A DNA stretch of 29,649 bases from Nemertoderma westbladi (lineage: Eukaryota > Xenacoelomorpha > Nemertodermatida > Nemertodermatidae). Shown here one piece after another: positions 9,737 to 20,143 of this stretch. Made by a program: the position numbers and the translations under genes. The notes below the pieces were generated by a model. That model was not told the origin of the DNA and made no database searches. It was given only the letters and a program-made list of their open reading frames with translations. Positions within the stretch are counted from its first letter, which is position 1. Each line of letters begins with the position of its first letter. The stretch covers positions 1-29,649 of the forward strand of contig JAUCBJ010003402.1 in NCBI GenBank assembly GCA_032718475.1. The letters are read 5' to 3'.

Positions 9737-10883
9737 TCCCTAGTAATGTGGAAACTTTCATTAAGGCCAAAGGTCACATACATAACTCCATTCAATAGTT
9801 TGTTGTTGTCCTCTTTTACCGGGATTTAATATAATTAAAATAATAAATGTATTTTGTTTTATGTTAATTGTTGTTATCCCCCTTAGACACAATTAATTAA
9901 TAGGCATCCCGCTTACGAAATCTGTATGTTTCTGATATTAACCACGACAAGTATTTTTACAGAGATCGTAATGTAAAGACAATAACAATGGCGTAGACCG
10001 TATTCAATGAGGATGGGAAGGGGGGAGATCCAATCTCGGCGAATTAATATTTCGTCTCAGTTCAATGTTAAATTACCAATTTAAGGAAAGGAGCAGTTTA
10101 GAGTTGCACGTTATTCTAACCAAAACATTAAATGAAATTCAAATGAACAGGTTGCGTTACCTTATTATTTTTGATAGTAATCAGTTGTTATTTGCGTCGA
10201 TTTTTCCCTGAGAGGGATGTAAAGGTTTATAAATATACTTAAAAGGTACCATTCTGCTCTGCCTCCAGTGTTTGGGGTGATACTCAGTATTTAGTATTGT
10301 GTTTCACATTTAAAGCATTAACGATTTGTAGAATAATTCAGGGCGGGGTTACTTCATCAGAAAAGTAATATTTAAAAGTAATAGTTATTGTGCATTATAA
10401 TATATAATATTACTCATTGAATTTATAAATTATATTATATTATTAATAAATTAATAAATATTATACAACAACATAAATAATATAGTAAGGTGTAAGTAAA
10501 GTACTATAAAATACTAGTAATAGTAAATACTAAAGACATTGCTGGAAATAATGGATAATAAAATTATAGTACTATACAAAAATTCGGGACTGAAATTCCA
10601 AATTACATGGTAAACTGAAATTATTTGCCCATCTGATATTGCATGCATATTTAAAATATTCTTAAAAAAAACCTTTTATTCCGTACCTTTTTGTTCAGTA
10701 TGTAATAATTTATACATGGTGGGGTGGTCCAATGAAAACTGAGGCATTTAGGTTTGTATTTACTATTTAGTAATTCTAATTTTTATTAGAAATGTATTAC
10801 TTTAAGTGTGATAATTAGAAAAATGTAAGTTTAAAACTATTTAAGAATTCCTTTTTACAAGTATATCAATTTTGTTAATGAAA
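9737..10883. other. AT-rich intergenic stretch downstream of PIH1D1
   Basis: No gene found. From 10380 to 10520 the DNA is extremely AT-rich (runs of TATTA/TAATA). A block near 10015-10065 resembles 175-225. The stretch separates PIH1D1 from the converging dehydrogenase-RING gene. Confidence 0.45.
9842..9847 (+). terminator. PIH1D1 polyadenylation signal
   Basis: A canonical AATAAA lies 106 bases after the PIH1D1 stop codon. It is followed by T-rich and GT-rich sequence (TGTATTTTGTTTTATG) that could serve as the downstream element. Confidence 0.5.
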
Positions 10884-11433
10884 CCTGAAGTAAGCAATGG
10901 TTTGAACCACGGAGCAGATGGTTGTACCGGAAGTAAGAAGGTTTGACCCAAAGAGCAGATGGTTGTACCGGAAGTAAGCAATGGTTTGAACCAGAGCAGA
11001 TGGTTGTACCGGACGTAAGAAGGTTTGACCCAAAGAGCAGATGGTTGTACCGGAAGTAAGCATAAGTTTGAACCACGGAGCAGATGGTTGTACCGGAAGT
11101 AAGAAGGTTTGACCCAAAGAGCAGATGGTTGTACCGGAAGTAAGCATAAGTTTGAACCACGGAGCAGATGGTTGTACCGGAAGTAAGAAGGTTTGACCCA
11201 AAGAGCAGATGGTTGTACCGGAAGTAAGCAATGGTGTGAACCAGAGCAGATAGTTGTACCGGAAGTAAGAAGGTTTGACCCAAAGAGCAGATGGTTGTAC
11301 CGGAAGTAAGCAATGGTGTGAACCAGAGCAGATGGTTGTACCGGAAGTAAGAAGGTTTGACCCAAAGAGCAGATGGTTGTACCGGAAGTAAGCAATGGTT
11401 TGAACCAGAGCAGATGGTTGTACCGGAAGTAAT
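10884..11433. repeat. 41-bp minisatellite with two alternating unit types
   Basis: The core AGCAGATGGTTGTACCGGAA recurs 13 times (starts 10913, 10953, 10994, 11036, 11079, 11119, 11163, 11203, 11244, 11286, 11326, 11368, 11409), at spacings of 40-44 bases. Units alternate between one ending AAGGTTTGACCCAAAG and one ending AATGGTTTGAACCAG or ATAAGTTTGAACCACGG, so the real period is a dimer of about 82 bases. The unit lacks stops on the minus strand and its length is not a multiple of three, so all three minus frames stay open for 150-200 codons. I treat those frames as artefacts. The array lies about 150 bases past the stop of the dehydrogenase-RING gene. Confidence 0.92.
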
Positions 11434-11563
11434 ACAACGTTAACACCTATAATTTTCCTGCCATGAAAAATCAAATTAATATAACTTTGAAACTTCCGCT
11501 ACCTATATAGATTATAGAAGGTGGTGTTTTGATTTCTTAGTCTCAGTGTGTAAAAAATAAAAT

Positions 11564-11582
11564 CCCCCCCCCCCCCCCCCCC
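11564..11582. repeat. poly(C) run of 19, beside the stop codon of the dehydrogenase-RING gene
   Basis: On the mRNA strand this is a G19 run beginning four bases after the TAA stop, at the start of the 3' UTR. Such a run can form a G-quadruplex in RNA, and its length is hard to sequence accurately. Confidence 0.85.
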
Positions 11583-11586
11583 ACTA

Positions 11587-12465
11587 TTACGTGCTATAAA
11601 CCCGAACTAATTCGCTAATCTCCTTCCTACATATGGGGCAGTAATCCTTCCTATTAACCAACTGTTTGCCGCACTGCATACAGCAGCACATGTGATGGCA
11701 AGGAGCGAACAAACAATCCTTCCGACGGTCCATGCAGATCGCGCAGTCTATATCGCGAGGACTCTGAGTGGGGAGGTCCTGTATGGGGTTGAGGTTGCCT
11801 CGGTGGGAGAGGAACGGGAGAGAATCTCCGGAGAAACTGATCGCGGTCCGTCGCATACGGAGTTGCTCGCGTCTCGCTATCTTCCTACTCTCAACCTGCT
11901 CCTCCGAGAGAATCAGAGGTTGCCGTCCCGATCGCATAAACAATGTTTTACCCATCGCCTGTAACAGATCGCGGGCCGCGTCAAGGGTTTGTGTGGACGT
12001 ACTCCGGGACATACTCACCTCTACTTCCGGTATGTTGTAAACCGGATGCAGCCAGCGGAGTCCGATAAAACGGTGGACGTTGACAGCAACGGCGGAGGAC
12101 AATGAGTTCATATCCATAGATATTGTGTTAGTCGCTAAGATACAATCCGAAGTGCACATCGATGAAACAGAGAAGAACAAATCCTTTTTAATCGCCTCGT
12201 TCTCGACTATAGCTTCGAATACGAATTCCGCATCTTTCACAACTTCCTGCAGTTCTCCTATACATAGAACTGTTCCCAGGAAGTTATCAGTCAGCATTAA
12301 ACCTTCCGATATTAGCTCGGATTTGTCCCGTTCCAGATTCTCGCGTACAGCTGCCAGAGCTCCGGGGTTTTTGTCCCAAACTTTAACGCTGTGTCCATGG
12401 GATGCGAGTTCCCCAGCTATCTTAACTCCCATTAGGCCACATCCGATAACCGCTATACGAACCAT
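11587..12465 (-). CDS. 3-hydroxyacyl-CoA dehydrogenase-type NAD-binding domain fused to C-terminal RING finger
   Basis: This single-exon gene encodes 292 residues. Residues 1-180 are a 3HCDH_N Rossmann domain: GCGLMG at 8-13, D31 after the second strand (VKVWD, favouring NAD), FVFEAIVENEAIKK at 81-94 and ATNTISMD at 111-118. In HADH and CRYL1 a catalytic His lies 12 residues before a catalytic Glu. Here Glu149 is kept but the His position is Arg137 (GLRWLHPVYNIPEVEV), so dehydrogenase activity is doubtful. The 3HCDH C-terminal domain is absent. A basic linker (about 185-235) leads to a RING-HC finger at 241-282: C241, C244, C256, H258, C262, C265, C276, C279, with R280 at the linchpin position. 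The RING and its end (ISELVRVYST) resemble the LRSAM1 RING. I infer an E3 ubiquitin ligase with a metabolite- or NAD-binding sensor domain. The substrate is unknown. Confidence 0.82.
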   Translation of the reverse strand: MVRIAVIGCGLMGVKIAGELASHGHSVKVWDKNPGALAAVRENLERDKSELISEGLMLTDNFLGTVLCIGELQEVVKDAEFVFEAIVENEAIKKDLFFSVSSMCTSDCILATNTISMDMNSLSSAVAVNVHRFIGLRWLHPVYNIPEVEVSMSRSTSTQTLDAARDLLQAMGKTLFMRSGRQPLILSEEQVESRKIARREQLRMRRTAISFSGDSLPFLSHRGNLNPIQDLPTQSPRDIDCAICMDRRKDCLFAPCHHMCCCMQCGKQLVNRKDYCPICRKEISELVRVYST

Positions 12466-12740
12466 TTGGTTAGGCAGAGGCGTTAGCCGGTAGGCCTATA
12501 TTTTTACGGTAGGCCTATACGATTCGTTACCGCTGTACCGTTACAAAACTAAAGTAAACAAGCATTCACATTCATTATCTATGAATGTAACATAATGCAA
12601 GTAACATTAATGCGAAAACACTTATAATGTACAACAACAACTGATGTAGGGAAAACTGTTAGATCTTTTAAAACCCATTCATGCAACCAGATGATAATAA
12701 ATATTAAACTTTAACTGAACCGTGTGTGTACCAGTGTCAC

Positions 12741-13149
12741 AGGCGAAAATGCCCCCCCGCGCGAAATGTCCTCCCCCCTCCCGGGCATTTTCGCCTAGCG
12801 CCAAATGCCCCCCCCCCCCACCCCAGAGCATTTTCACCCCAGATTTCAAGAGTGAATTTATTACATTAGAGCTTTATGACTTAGTACGGTGGATGATCTT
12901 TGCCAATTAATTTTTTTTTCAGAAGTTCCCCACCATGGCGTCATAATTTATGGTCGACCATAAATAATGACGTCATGGAGAACTTGGTTGACTACATGAT
13001 AATTAGGGTTTTAATTAGGGTTTGGGCCTGACCAACTAACCCTAACCAAAAAAACAAACAAATAAAGTGCTGCTTATGCCTACTGCAGTATTACTATACT
13101 TAAGGCTATGGGTTGGGGGGCATACCGCGCGGGGGGCATATTCGCCTAG
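12741..13149. repeat. small inverted-repeat element with GC-rich ends
   Basis: The left end (AGGCGAAAATGCCCCCCCGC at 12741) and right end (about 13117-13149, GCGCGGGGGGCATATTCGCC) are inverted copies of each other. Inside lies a hairpin at 12923-12985 whose centre, ATTTATGGTCGACCATAAAT at 12946-12965, is a perfect 20-base palindrome. No coding sequence is seen. It looks like a MITE, but I see no clear target duplication. Confidence 0.55.
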
Positions 13150-13490
13150 GGCGCCGGTGCGCATATTACCGATTGGGGTGCCGTTTCAGCCTAATTTAAC
13201 ATATTTACTTAATTTCGCGAATATTTAATATTACCAATTGGGGTGCCGTTTCAGCCTATTTGAACATATTAACTTAATTTCGATATTCACAATTTAAGGC
13301 ACCTTTTAGATGAAAGTAGCAGGTCCTAATGGCAGGCTTTTCTAAGCAAAACAATAAACTAAATTTAGGAACACAGTTTACAGTATAATTTTTACTTCCA
13401 GGGCACTAATTTTTCATTATTAATTTAACATTAACCCTATGGGAAGGCTGAAACTACACCCCAATTGGCTTTTTGCTACCGGTGCGCCAG
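13149..13490. repeat. second GC-ended inverted-repeat element with internal 65-bp duplication
   Basis: The left end (GGCGCCGGTGCGC, then ATTGGGGTGCCGTTTCAGCC) is matched in inverted orientation by the right end (13447-13490; GGCTGAAACTACACCCCAAT, then ACCGGTGCGCC). The left motif is present twice, at 13163-13227 and from 13228, a tandem duplication with a 65-base period. It abuts the preceding element, and the boundary between them is uncertain. Confidence 0.5.
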
Positions 13491-13808
13491 TGCCATATAA
13501 CTTTCCTTTGCTTAATTTATCTAATTTAATAAATTAATATTATTTTTAGGTATAAAATAATATTTTAGAAGTCCGGCCTGGCCTAGAAGCACCGGTTGTC
13601 AGTGTAAAGTAAAGTGACTGCCAAAATAAAATCCATCCTTCAACCCATTCAATCTGGGAAACGATTTACGACATTATAATTATAATGTCTGTTAACTGAA
13701 TTGATATTTTAAATTTGCAGTAAAATGTACTGAAGTTGTCAAGTAGTCTCAGTGTTTTTCTCTCGGTTATGTTAAACAGCTTACAATAGATTAGGGGCGC
13801 CTATAATA

Positions 13809-14480
13809 AGGATGATAAAGATTACAGGCGCTCAAAGGATGGTATGCTTGAGCATGTGGACGACTTCTGTTACCTGGGATCATGGATCCGGAAGTCAGGT
13901 GAGGACCTTCGAATACGTAAGGGAAAGGCATGGGCAGCCTTGAATAGGCTTTCCAGGATTTGGAAGTCACCGAGAATTACTCGGAAACTTAAGGTCCGAT
14001 TATTTAGAGCAGCAGTAGTTCCAGTACTCCTCTACGGGAGTCCATGCTGGGCTCTAACTGCTGAGGACACCAAATCTCTGGATGGCACATTCACAAGAAT
14101 GCTACGCCGGGTTCATTGTGTCAAGTACAATGCACACATCTCCAACCAGACACTATATAACATTGGAGGTGTCTCATTGGTTCCCCCAAGCTTGACACTA
14201 GAACAAAATCGCCTCCGCTTTGCAGGACATTGCTTTCGCCGTGAGGACCAGCCAGTGCATAATCTTGTACTTTGGCAGCCTCATGGAGTGAATAAGCATG
14301 GTGGACAGCCCATGACTTTCTTGAGACGCATCTTAAAGGACACTGGCCTTAAAGATGCGGATGATCTAGCAAATGTCATGGTTGATAGGGAGTTGTGGCG
14401 GTGCAATTTTTGTTGGCAAGCCAGCACAGCATTCTTAAAAATGCAGCTGCAATGCAGCATGCCGATCCTAGTAGTAGTAG
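13809..14480 (+). mobile_element. 5'-truncated non-LTR retrotransposon (LINE) copy 2
   Basis: This is the same LINE family as 3662-4266, in the opposite orientation, with about 80 more bases at its 5' end. It ends in a short (AGT)n tail at 14470-14480. The 7-bp sequence TATAATA flanks it at 13802-13808 and 14481-14487, a plausible short target duplication. It is truncated to the last part of the reverse-transcriptase polyprotein. Confidence 0.82.
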
Positions 14481-14485
14481 TATAA
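13844..14485 (+). pseudogene. LINE reverse transcriptase, C-terminal fragment
   Basis: The open fragment starts at EHVDDFCYLGSWIRKSGED and contains KLKVRLFRAAVVPVLLYGSP, TRMLRRVHC and LRFAGHCFRREDQPVHNL. These are typical of the region after the RT palm in several LINE families. The catalytic YADD/FADD part and the endonuclease are missing through 5' truncation. The first ATG lies inside the original protein and is not a native start. Few substitutions separate it from copy 1. Confidence 0.85.
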
Positions 14486-14487
14486 TA

Positions 14488-15081
14488 TCTCGTCGACCTC
14501 TCTCATTATTGCCAATCCTGATGCGATTCCGGCAATTTTTCGGCCACTAAACCATGAACCAATATAATGTATTCCTAACTCTCATCTATTGTTTTGGTTC
14601 CTTTCAAATCGCCTCTGTAACCTGCTCCTTTACGGTGGTGAGGTTATATTCAGCCACCATAGATTTGCGTCCAGCCCCCCCCCCCCCCCCCCCCTGTCCC
14701 GTCATCTTAGGTTCGCCCCTATTACTGTTTTTTACATGAGTTATGAAAGTTTCAAGCCGAAAAATGTATTTATTTATTTATCACTAAATACTGGCAGAAC
14801 AGCTTTTTGTGTAATTCTACCTGGTACATAAGAAACAAACCAAATATTGATTGTTTTAAACCGGTAATTTTTGAATTATTTGCTAAAAACTATTGGCAAA
14901 AAACTATTAACATAATAATTATTTGGAATACAGTAGATATCATTACAGTAATAAAACTATAAAGTTGATCTTGTTGCAGCATTTAGCAGCGACAATAATG
15001 TTTCATAATAGAATGTGAAGTTACACTGTGCAATTCCTTTCACCTGAATGAAGAAATACAGGCCAAATAATAGCAGAATGA
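14488..15081. other. gene-free stretch with poly(C) run
   Basis: No gene is supported. It holds a C20 run at 14675-14694 and a dispersed repeat block (14587-14632) shared with 8274-8318. Confidence 0.5.
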
Positions 15082-15239
15082 CACAGTGGGGCTGATATAC
15101 GTTTTATAAAATAAAAATGCCCAAACTAACTGATTTCATTTTTTGGTATACTTCAACACCCTGGTTCCGACCCTGACATTTTTAAAATCTTTTGCTGGTG
15201 TCTTTTTCTTAAAATTACTAAATAAATTAGTAATAATAA

Positions 15240-17414
15240 TAATAAATAATAACACCAAATTTATATAGCGCACTATCTATAAATAAATAGGTCTAATGCG
15301 CATTTACACGTACATTACATAATATTAGTTCGGAAAAGCCTTAAGAAAATAATGTGAATTAAGCATAGTTTTGAAAGAAGCTAGACTGCTCGCTATCCTG
15401 ATTTCCAATGGTAGGTCATTAAAGATTCTCGGTGCAGCCGCCGAAAAAGTGTTTAAATGCGCCAAATGTTTTATAGTTGGTTGATGGTACAGTACTACCA
15501 AAGTTGAGTTATACTGCGATCGTGTCACTTTGGAGTTAATTTGAATTAATTCAGCCAAGTAATCAGGAGCAACTCCATTTAAACACTTCCAAGTTATTAA
15601 TGCAATCTTATACCTGATTCTGAAAGATGTTGGCAACCAATGAAGGTCTTTGAGTAGAGGTGGCACATGAGAACGCCTATTAACACAATTTACAACACGT
15701 GCGCAATGATTAATCACACTTTGAAATCTTTGTTGTAGATAATCCGGAATACCAACTAATAGAGAGTTACAGTAGTCCATTCTCGATAGTATTAATGACG
15801 TCATCAGCTTCACAGTTTGCTCCCTACTTAAATATCTTCTTATCCTCGATATATTCCTTAAATGATAATTGGATACCTTTACAATAGACGAAATGTGTCT
15901 TTCCATGTTCATTTTGTCATCAAGTATGAATCCTAAAGATTTGAAATGAGATACTGAAGTCACATTTTTCTCACCAAAAATAAGAGTTACAGGTTCAATA
16001 TCAGCAATTGCAAAGCGATTACGAATTATCATAAGCTCGGTTTTGTCACTATTTAACATAAGGTTCACAGACACCATCCAATTATCTAGTATATTTATCA
16101 TATTCACTATCTCATTATTGATAATATCTAGATCTTCAAGAGCAAAGATGAAGTACAGCTGTGTATCATCAGCATAAATCTGAAAGTTTAAGTTCATGTC
16201 CATGCAAAGTTGAGCAAGCGGCAGAGTATATAAGTACAATAACGGTCCCAAAATCGAGCCTTGCGGGACGCCAGAATCAAGTTTCACCACACGAGATCGA
16301 ACTCCTTTGATCATTACCCAAAAAGATCTCTCACTAAGATAACTCTTTAGCCAATTTAGTACCGTCCCTTTAATTCCTATATCCATGAGGCAAGTAATGA
16401 GTTGATTATAATCTACTGTATCGAATGCTGCCGATTGATCCAATAGTAATAAGGCAACTAGCTTTTTGTTATCCAATGCACCCATGATATCATTATGAAT
16501 ACGTGTCAGCATAGTTTCAGTTGAAAAATGTTTTCGATACCCTGATAAGAACTTTGAAAGAACACGATTTTTCGCCATATGTAACTGTAACTGAAAAGCT
16601 ACTTCTTTTTCACATATTTTTGAAACATATTCAAGGTTAGAAACAGGTCTGTAGTAGTTATTAACATTTGGATGCAAATTTCGCTTCTTAATGAGAGGGC
16701 TAGTCACAACAGTTTTTACTTTGTCTGGGACGCAACCAGTTGTTAGAGAGACATTGATATACCTTGTAATAATAGGTCTTATTACACTTATAACTGGTTC
16801 TGAACGCAACAATGATGCTGGGATGGGGTCAATCAGCGAATAGGTCGTTTTTAGTTCATTAATTATTTTAGTAACTCGATCTTCTGTGATCGTATCAAAT
16901 GTAGTCCACTCTTTATCACCAACATTGATGCTGACTGAGCGAAATAATCTGCAACAGCATTGGAATCCCTTTTTAATTGAATCTTTTCCTTTATTTTATC
17001 AACTTTTTCTTTAAAGAAACTTGCAAACTCCTCACAGAGATCTACCGAGTTTTCATGTTCTGGTAAAATCACCTCAAACCTTTTACCGCACAGTTTTGAA
17101 ACAGCAGAACATAACCTTTTATTATCTGAGCAATCAGAAATTAATCTAGACACACAGCTGTCAATTTTTCGTATAGAAAAATCTATTCATTCGACCGGAA
17201 TAGACCAATAATGTCGTCCCGGCAACTTGCAAATATATCATTTCCGTCACCATCTACATCATCCTGTATATCATCGCCATTATAGTCCGACATAAAGTCG
17301 GCAAAATAATTAGTATTTACGAGTTAGCGGCGTTCTGATGCAAATTTACATTACCGCAGTCTAGCAGTTTGAATTGCTGTATTGTTGCTTAAGTTCATTA
17401 CGTTAATTACGTCA
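15240..17414 (-). mobile_element. L2/CR1-type LINE, 5'-truncated, nested in the fold-back
   Basis: Its 3' end (lowest coordinates) reads on the minus strand TAGTGCGCTATATAAATTTG followed by TTATTATTATTA. This is the hairpin-plus-short-repeat tail typical of L2/CR1-type elements. It interrupts the left arm of the fold-back between about 15239 and 17415, so it inserted later. No endonuclease domain is seen. 17154-17414 is non-coding or unrecognised and may be the 5' part of the insertion. I found no clear target duplication. Confidence 0.75.
15325..17153 (-). pseudogene. LINE reverse transcriptase with a frame break
   Basis: The intact part (from about 16920 down to 15325, TTA = stop) carries the RT motifs LLDQSAAFDTV, SGVPQGSILGP and the catalytic IYADDTQLYF. 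The thumb region follows (KSLGFILDDKMNMERHI, RIRRYLSREQTVKLMTSLI), then the CR1/L2-like C-terminus RSHVPPLLKDLHWLP. Upstream, 17153 to about 16930 encodes the linker before RT (LCEEFASFFKEKVDKIKEKI) in another frame. A frame shift lies between about 16900 and 16950. No ATG start is evident for the RT part. The block after GVPQGS reads LLYLYTLPLA, shorter than the usual pattern, which suggests decay there too. Confidence 0.85.
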
Positions 17415-18525
17415 ATACTATTTATAATAATGCTATATATATTATAAAAAATGCCCAGACCAAATTATAGCATTTATCGAGAATTTAAATCAACCTGATT
17501 TTGAATCTGTTAATTTTATAATATTTCGTCGGTGTCTTTTAGAGTAATTAAATAAATTAAATATTAAATAATATTAATATTATATTAGCAAACCGGCTAA
17601 TATAATCAATTGTAGTGAAGTCAACTTACCGTACCGTACTGCTATTGCATTGATATTAGTATCATTCAAACCGCAATGGTCGATTTAGTGGGGGTAGACA
17701 CCATCAAAACAATGGTCGAGTTATTGCTTCTCGAGATATCGGTCAAAATGTGAGCGCGATTCATATAAATGAGCACATAACTTCAGCATTTCAATATCAA
17801 TATATCACAATATCACAAAAAATATCAATTTTTTTATACTACTATTGTTTTGATGGAGTCTACGACTACTAAATCGACCATTGCGGTTCAAATTTAAGCA
17901 TATTCCCTAAGTCTGTTATTTAAGTCTGATTTTTAGTGATATGGTGATATATTGCATTAACTAGCTTACCTAGTGTAATTTAGATTAAGTCAGCGCTCAC
18001 ATTTTGACCGATATCTCGAGAAGTAATACCTCTACCGTTGTTTTGATGATGTCAACACCCACTAAATCGACCATTGAGGTTCGAATGATACTAATATCAT
18101 TGCAATAGGAGTAAGATAAGTTGATATTCACTACAATTGAGTATTAGGCAGTTCTGCTATATAATATTAATAAATTTAATATTATTTTAGAATATTATTA
18201 CTCTAAAAGACTAAAGATACTAGAAACTATAGAGAACCTATAGAGAAACTAAAGAGACTAGAAATATTATAAAATTAACAGATTCGGAACCGGATTAAAA
18301 GTCTCGAAAAATGCTATAATTTGGTCTGGACATTTTTTATAATATATATAGCATTATTATAAATAGTATTTATTACTAATTTATTTAGTAATTTTAAGAA
18401 AAAGACACCGGCAAAATATTTTGAAAATATCATTTTTGGAATCAGGGCGTTGAAGTGCCCCTAGAAATGAAATCAGTTTGGCCGGGCATTTTTCTTATAT
18501 AAAAAGTTGGTTCAGCCCCACTGTG

Positions 18526-18896
18526 ACGAAGTAGCTAAAATTACAAAATCCATGGATTAAATCCTAGGGTTTCCAATCAACCGATTGAACTGTAGATTAT
18601 AATTGAATTTGAATAATTTTGAGTTGGATTCCTACGTCAAGTATAAACTATAATTTACAAATCATATTTCCTTTTCTTTATAGCCTTGGCTGGGCTGAAG
18701 CCCTTTACAAAAAAAAACATTAACTAAGTTTAACACAATGAAAATTGATTAGGGTGGCTAGATAGAACAATAACAAACAGATAAATATAGTTACATTTAC
18801 ATTATTAGTTAAACTTGGCAATAACATCGTACGAACAATAACATAACACACAGCGGATTAGTAATAATTACCATCGTTTGGAGTCCTACAATAATT
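18526..18896. other. AT-rich 3' flank of SIN3
   Basis: No gene is seen. It should contain the SIN3 3' UTR and end of transcription. I could not pick a canonical AATAAA on the minus strand with confidence. Confidence 0.4.
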
Positions 18897-20143
18897 CTAG
18901 GAGTTTGTATCACTAGGCCTTACTGGGAATTCCACAGAGTATCTACAGTACTCGTAGCCCAATCCCGAGTACAGTTTACAACCGGTAGGGGCGCTACCGG
19001 CCCCCCTTCCGTGACTACCGATCAACCAATCCATACACGCGTTAGTCTGTGCGTCGCTAACGTAATGGCAATGCCAGGCGGCCAACCAGCGCCGGAACTT
19101 AGTGTGCTGGGCGAGCCGCACACTCGGGTTTAGTTTCTTTGCGCGGGTCAACGCCATCCGTCTGTAGATACAGTCCCCGGTGCCGCCGATAAACGCCATC
19201 TTGTAGGTGGAGGAGTCGAGCCGGCACTCGGCCCCGTCCTGCACCGAGAGCCGCTCGCTAATAAACTCCGTGCCGCCCTCCCCGCTGTCCCATTGTCGCT
19301 TCAACGCTTCACGCATCGCTTTAACGTTGCGCGGCAGGAAGATCGGCCGTTTAAGAAGACCCTCCCGCAACCCGGGAGTTATAGAAACATCGACGGCGGT
19401 CTGTCCGCCTAGGTAACTCGTCCACTTCGAAACGGAATCCGCGAAATCCTCCGACTGCTGATCCTCAGCCGACTCTAGTAACTCGAAGGTTACCTTCCTC
19501 GAGTCCTTATAGACCAGGACCTTAAAGCAGTTGTCGTCCACGAGAATCGTCTCAAACCGTCTCTGATAGGCGAGGAGTTCCTCGCTGATTGATGTCATCG
19601 CGACGGTGGGTGTCAGCACGGCCTCTCCTAGAGCCAACCACGCGTCGCGGCACTCCACGCACACATCGTCAGTGACCAGGTTCTGTAGCTGGCGCACCGC
19701 GTTCACTATGAGTTTATCCAGGGTGAACCCGATGTAGGCGTTGATAGTGAACATATCCCGCAGTCCATCCTCGAAGGCCGTGGTTTCCAGGTTCCCATCC
19801 AGCAGTCCCTTCACCATCTCCAAGGTCTCGGTGTAGTACCGGGACGACGGCACCTTGGAGCAACGCCGTAGTCGCAACGCCAACGCCGTAACCTGGCCTT
19901 CCGGAGGTGCGCCCTCGATTCGCTCCGAGTTCTCCAGCCCCGCGATCTGATTGGCTAACCGGCGGAATCGATCTAGTCGTTCGCACAGGATGCAGTGGAG
20001 ACGCAGGAATACGTACCAATTGGAGTTGGCCATAAACATGGCGGAGTAGTCGGTGGGACATCCGTTGTAGAAGGAAGATAGACCCCCAGGGCTCCGGGGA
20101 CGGGGGGAGTCCTGTTTATTGTTCTTCTTCCTTGTAGAACCGC
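18897..20143 (-). CDS. SIN3: SIN3 corepressor, exon 3 (C-terminal domain)
   Basis: The exon begins after the acceptor TTTTTCTAG (AG at 20145-20144) and reads GGSTRKKNNKQDSPRPRSPG with the incoming G. It then passes SSFYNGCPTDYSAMFMANSN into the Sin3a_C domain: WYVFLRLHCILCERLDRFRR, YYTETLEMVKGLLDGNLETT, FTINAYIGFTLDKLIVNAVR and LRKRP-like PIFLPRNVKAM. It ends at a TAG at 18897. This is the conserved animal/fungal SIN3 C-terminus, including the NNWY-like NSNWY motif. The frame joins exon 2 exactly (G|GC). The segment from about 19100 to 19400 is more divergent than vertebrate SIN3A but keeps YKMAFI, YRRMALTRA and HTKFRRWLAAW. Confidence 0.93.

Larger units (their letters stand above)
15082..18525. 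repeat. large fold-back element interrupted by an L2/CR1-type LINE
   Basis: The ends CACAGTGGGGCTG (15082-15094) and CAGCCCCACTGTG (18513-18525) are exact inverted copies. The outer arms, 15082 to about 15239 and about 18365-18525, pair over ATGCCC, GTGTCTTTTTCTTAAAATTA and ACTAAATAAATTAGTAATAA. Beyond the inserted LINE the left arm resumes at about 17415 and pairs with about 17993-18369, for example TCAAAATGTGAGCGC at 17743-17757 with its inverse at 17993-18007. The right side also has a partial direct duplication (17845-17890 and 18037-18082, around ACTAAATCGACCATTG). No transposase is seen. Uninterrupted, each arm would be about 500 bases. Confidence 0.8.

Noticed and set aside
10841-11474. 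Three overlapping 150-200 codon minus-strand frames
   Set aside because: They are translations of the 41-bp minisatellite. The same repeat is open in three frames, and the peptide has no domain pattern.
13011-13054. Telomere-like TTAGGG/CCCTAA motifs
   Set aside because: Only two or three non-adjacent copies occur, inside a small inverted-repeat element. There is no tandem telomeric array.
14554-14831. Short plus-strand frames with proline runs
   Set aside because: They are produced by the C20 run and a dispersed repeat, and lack any protein-family pattern.
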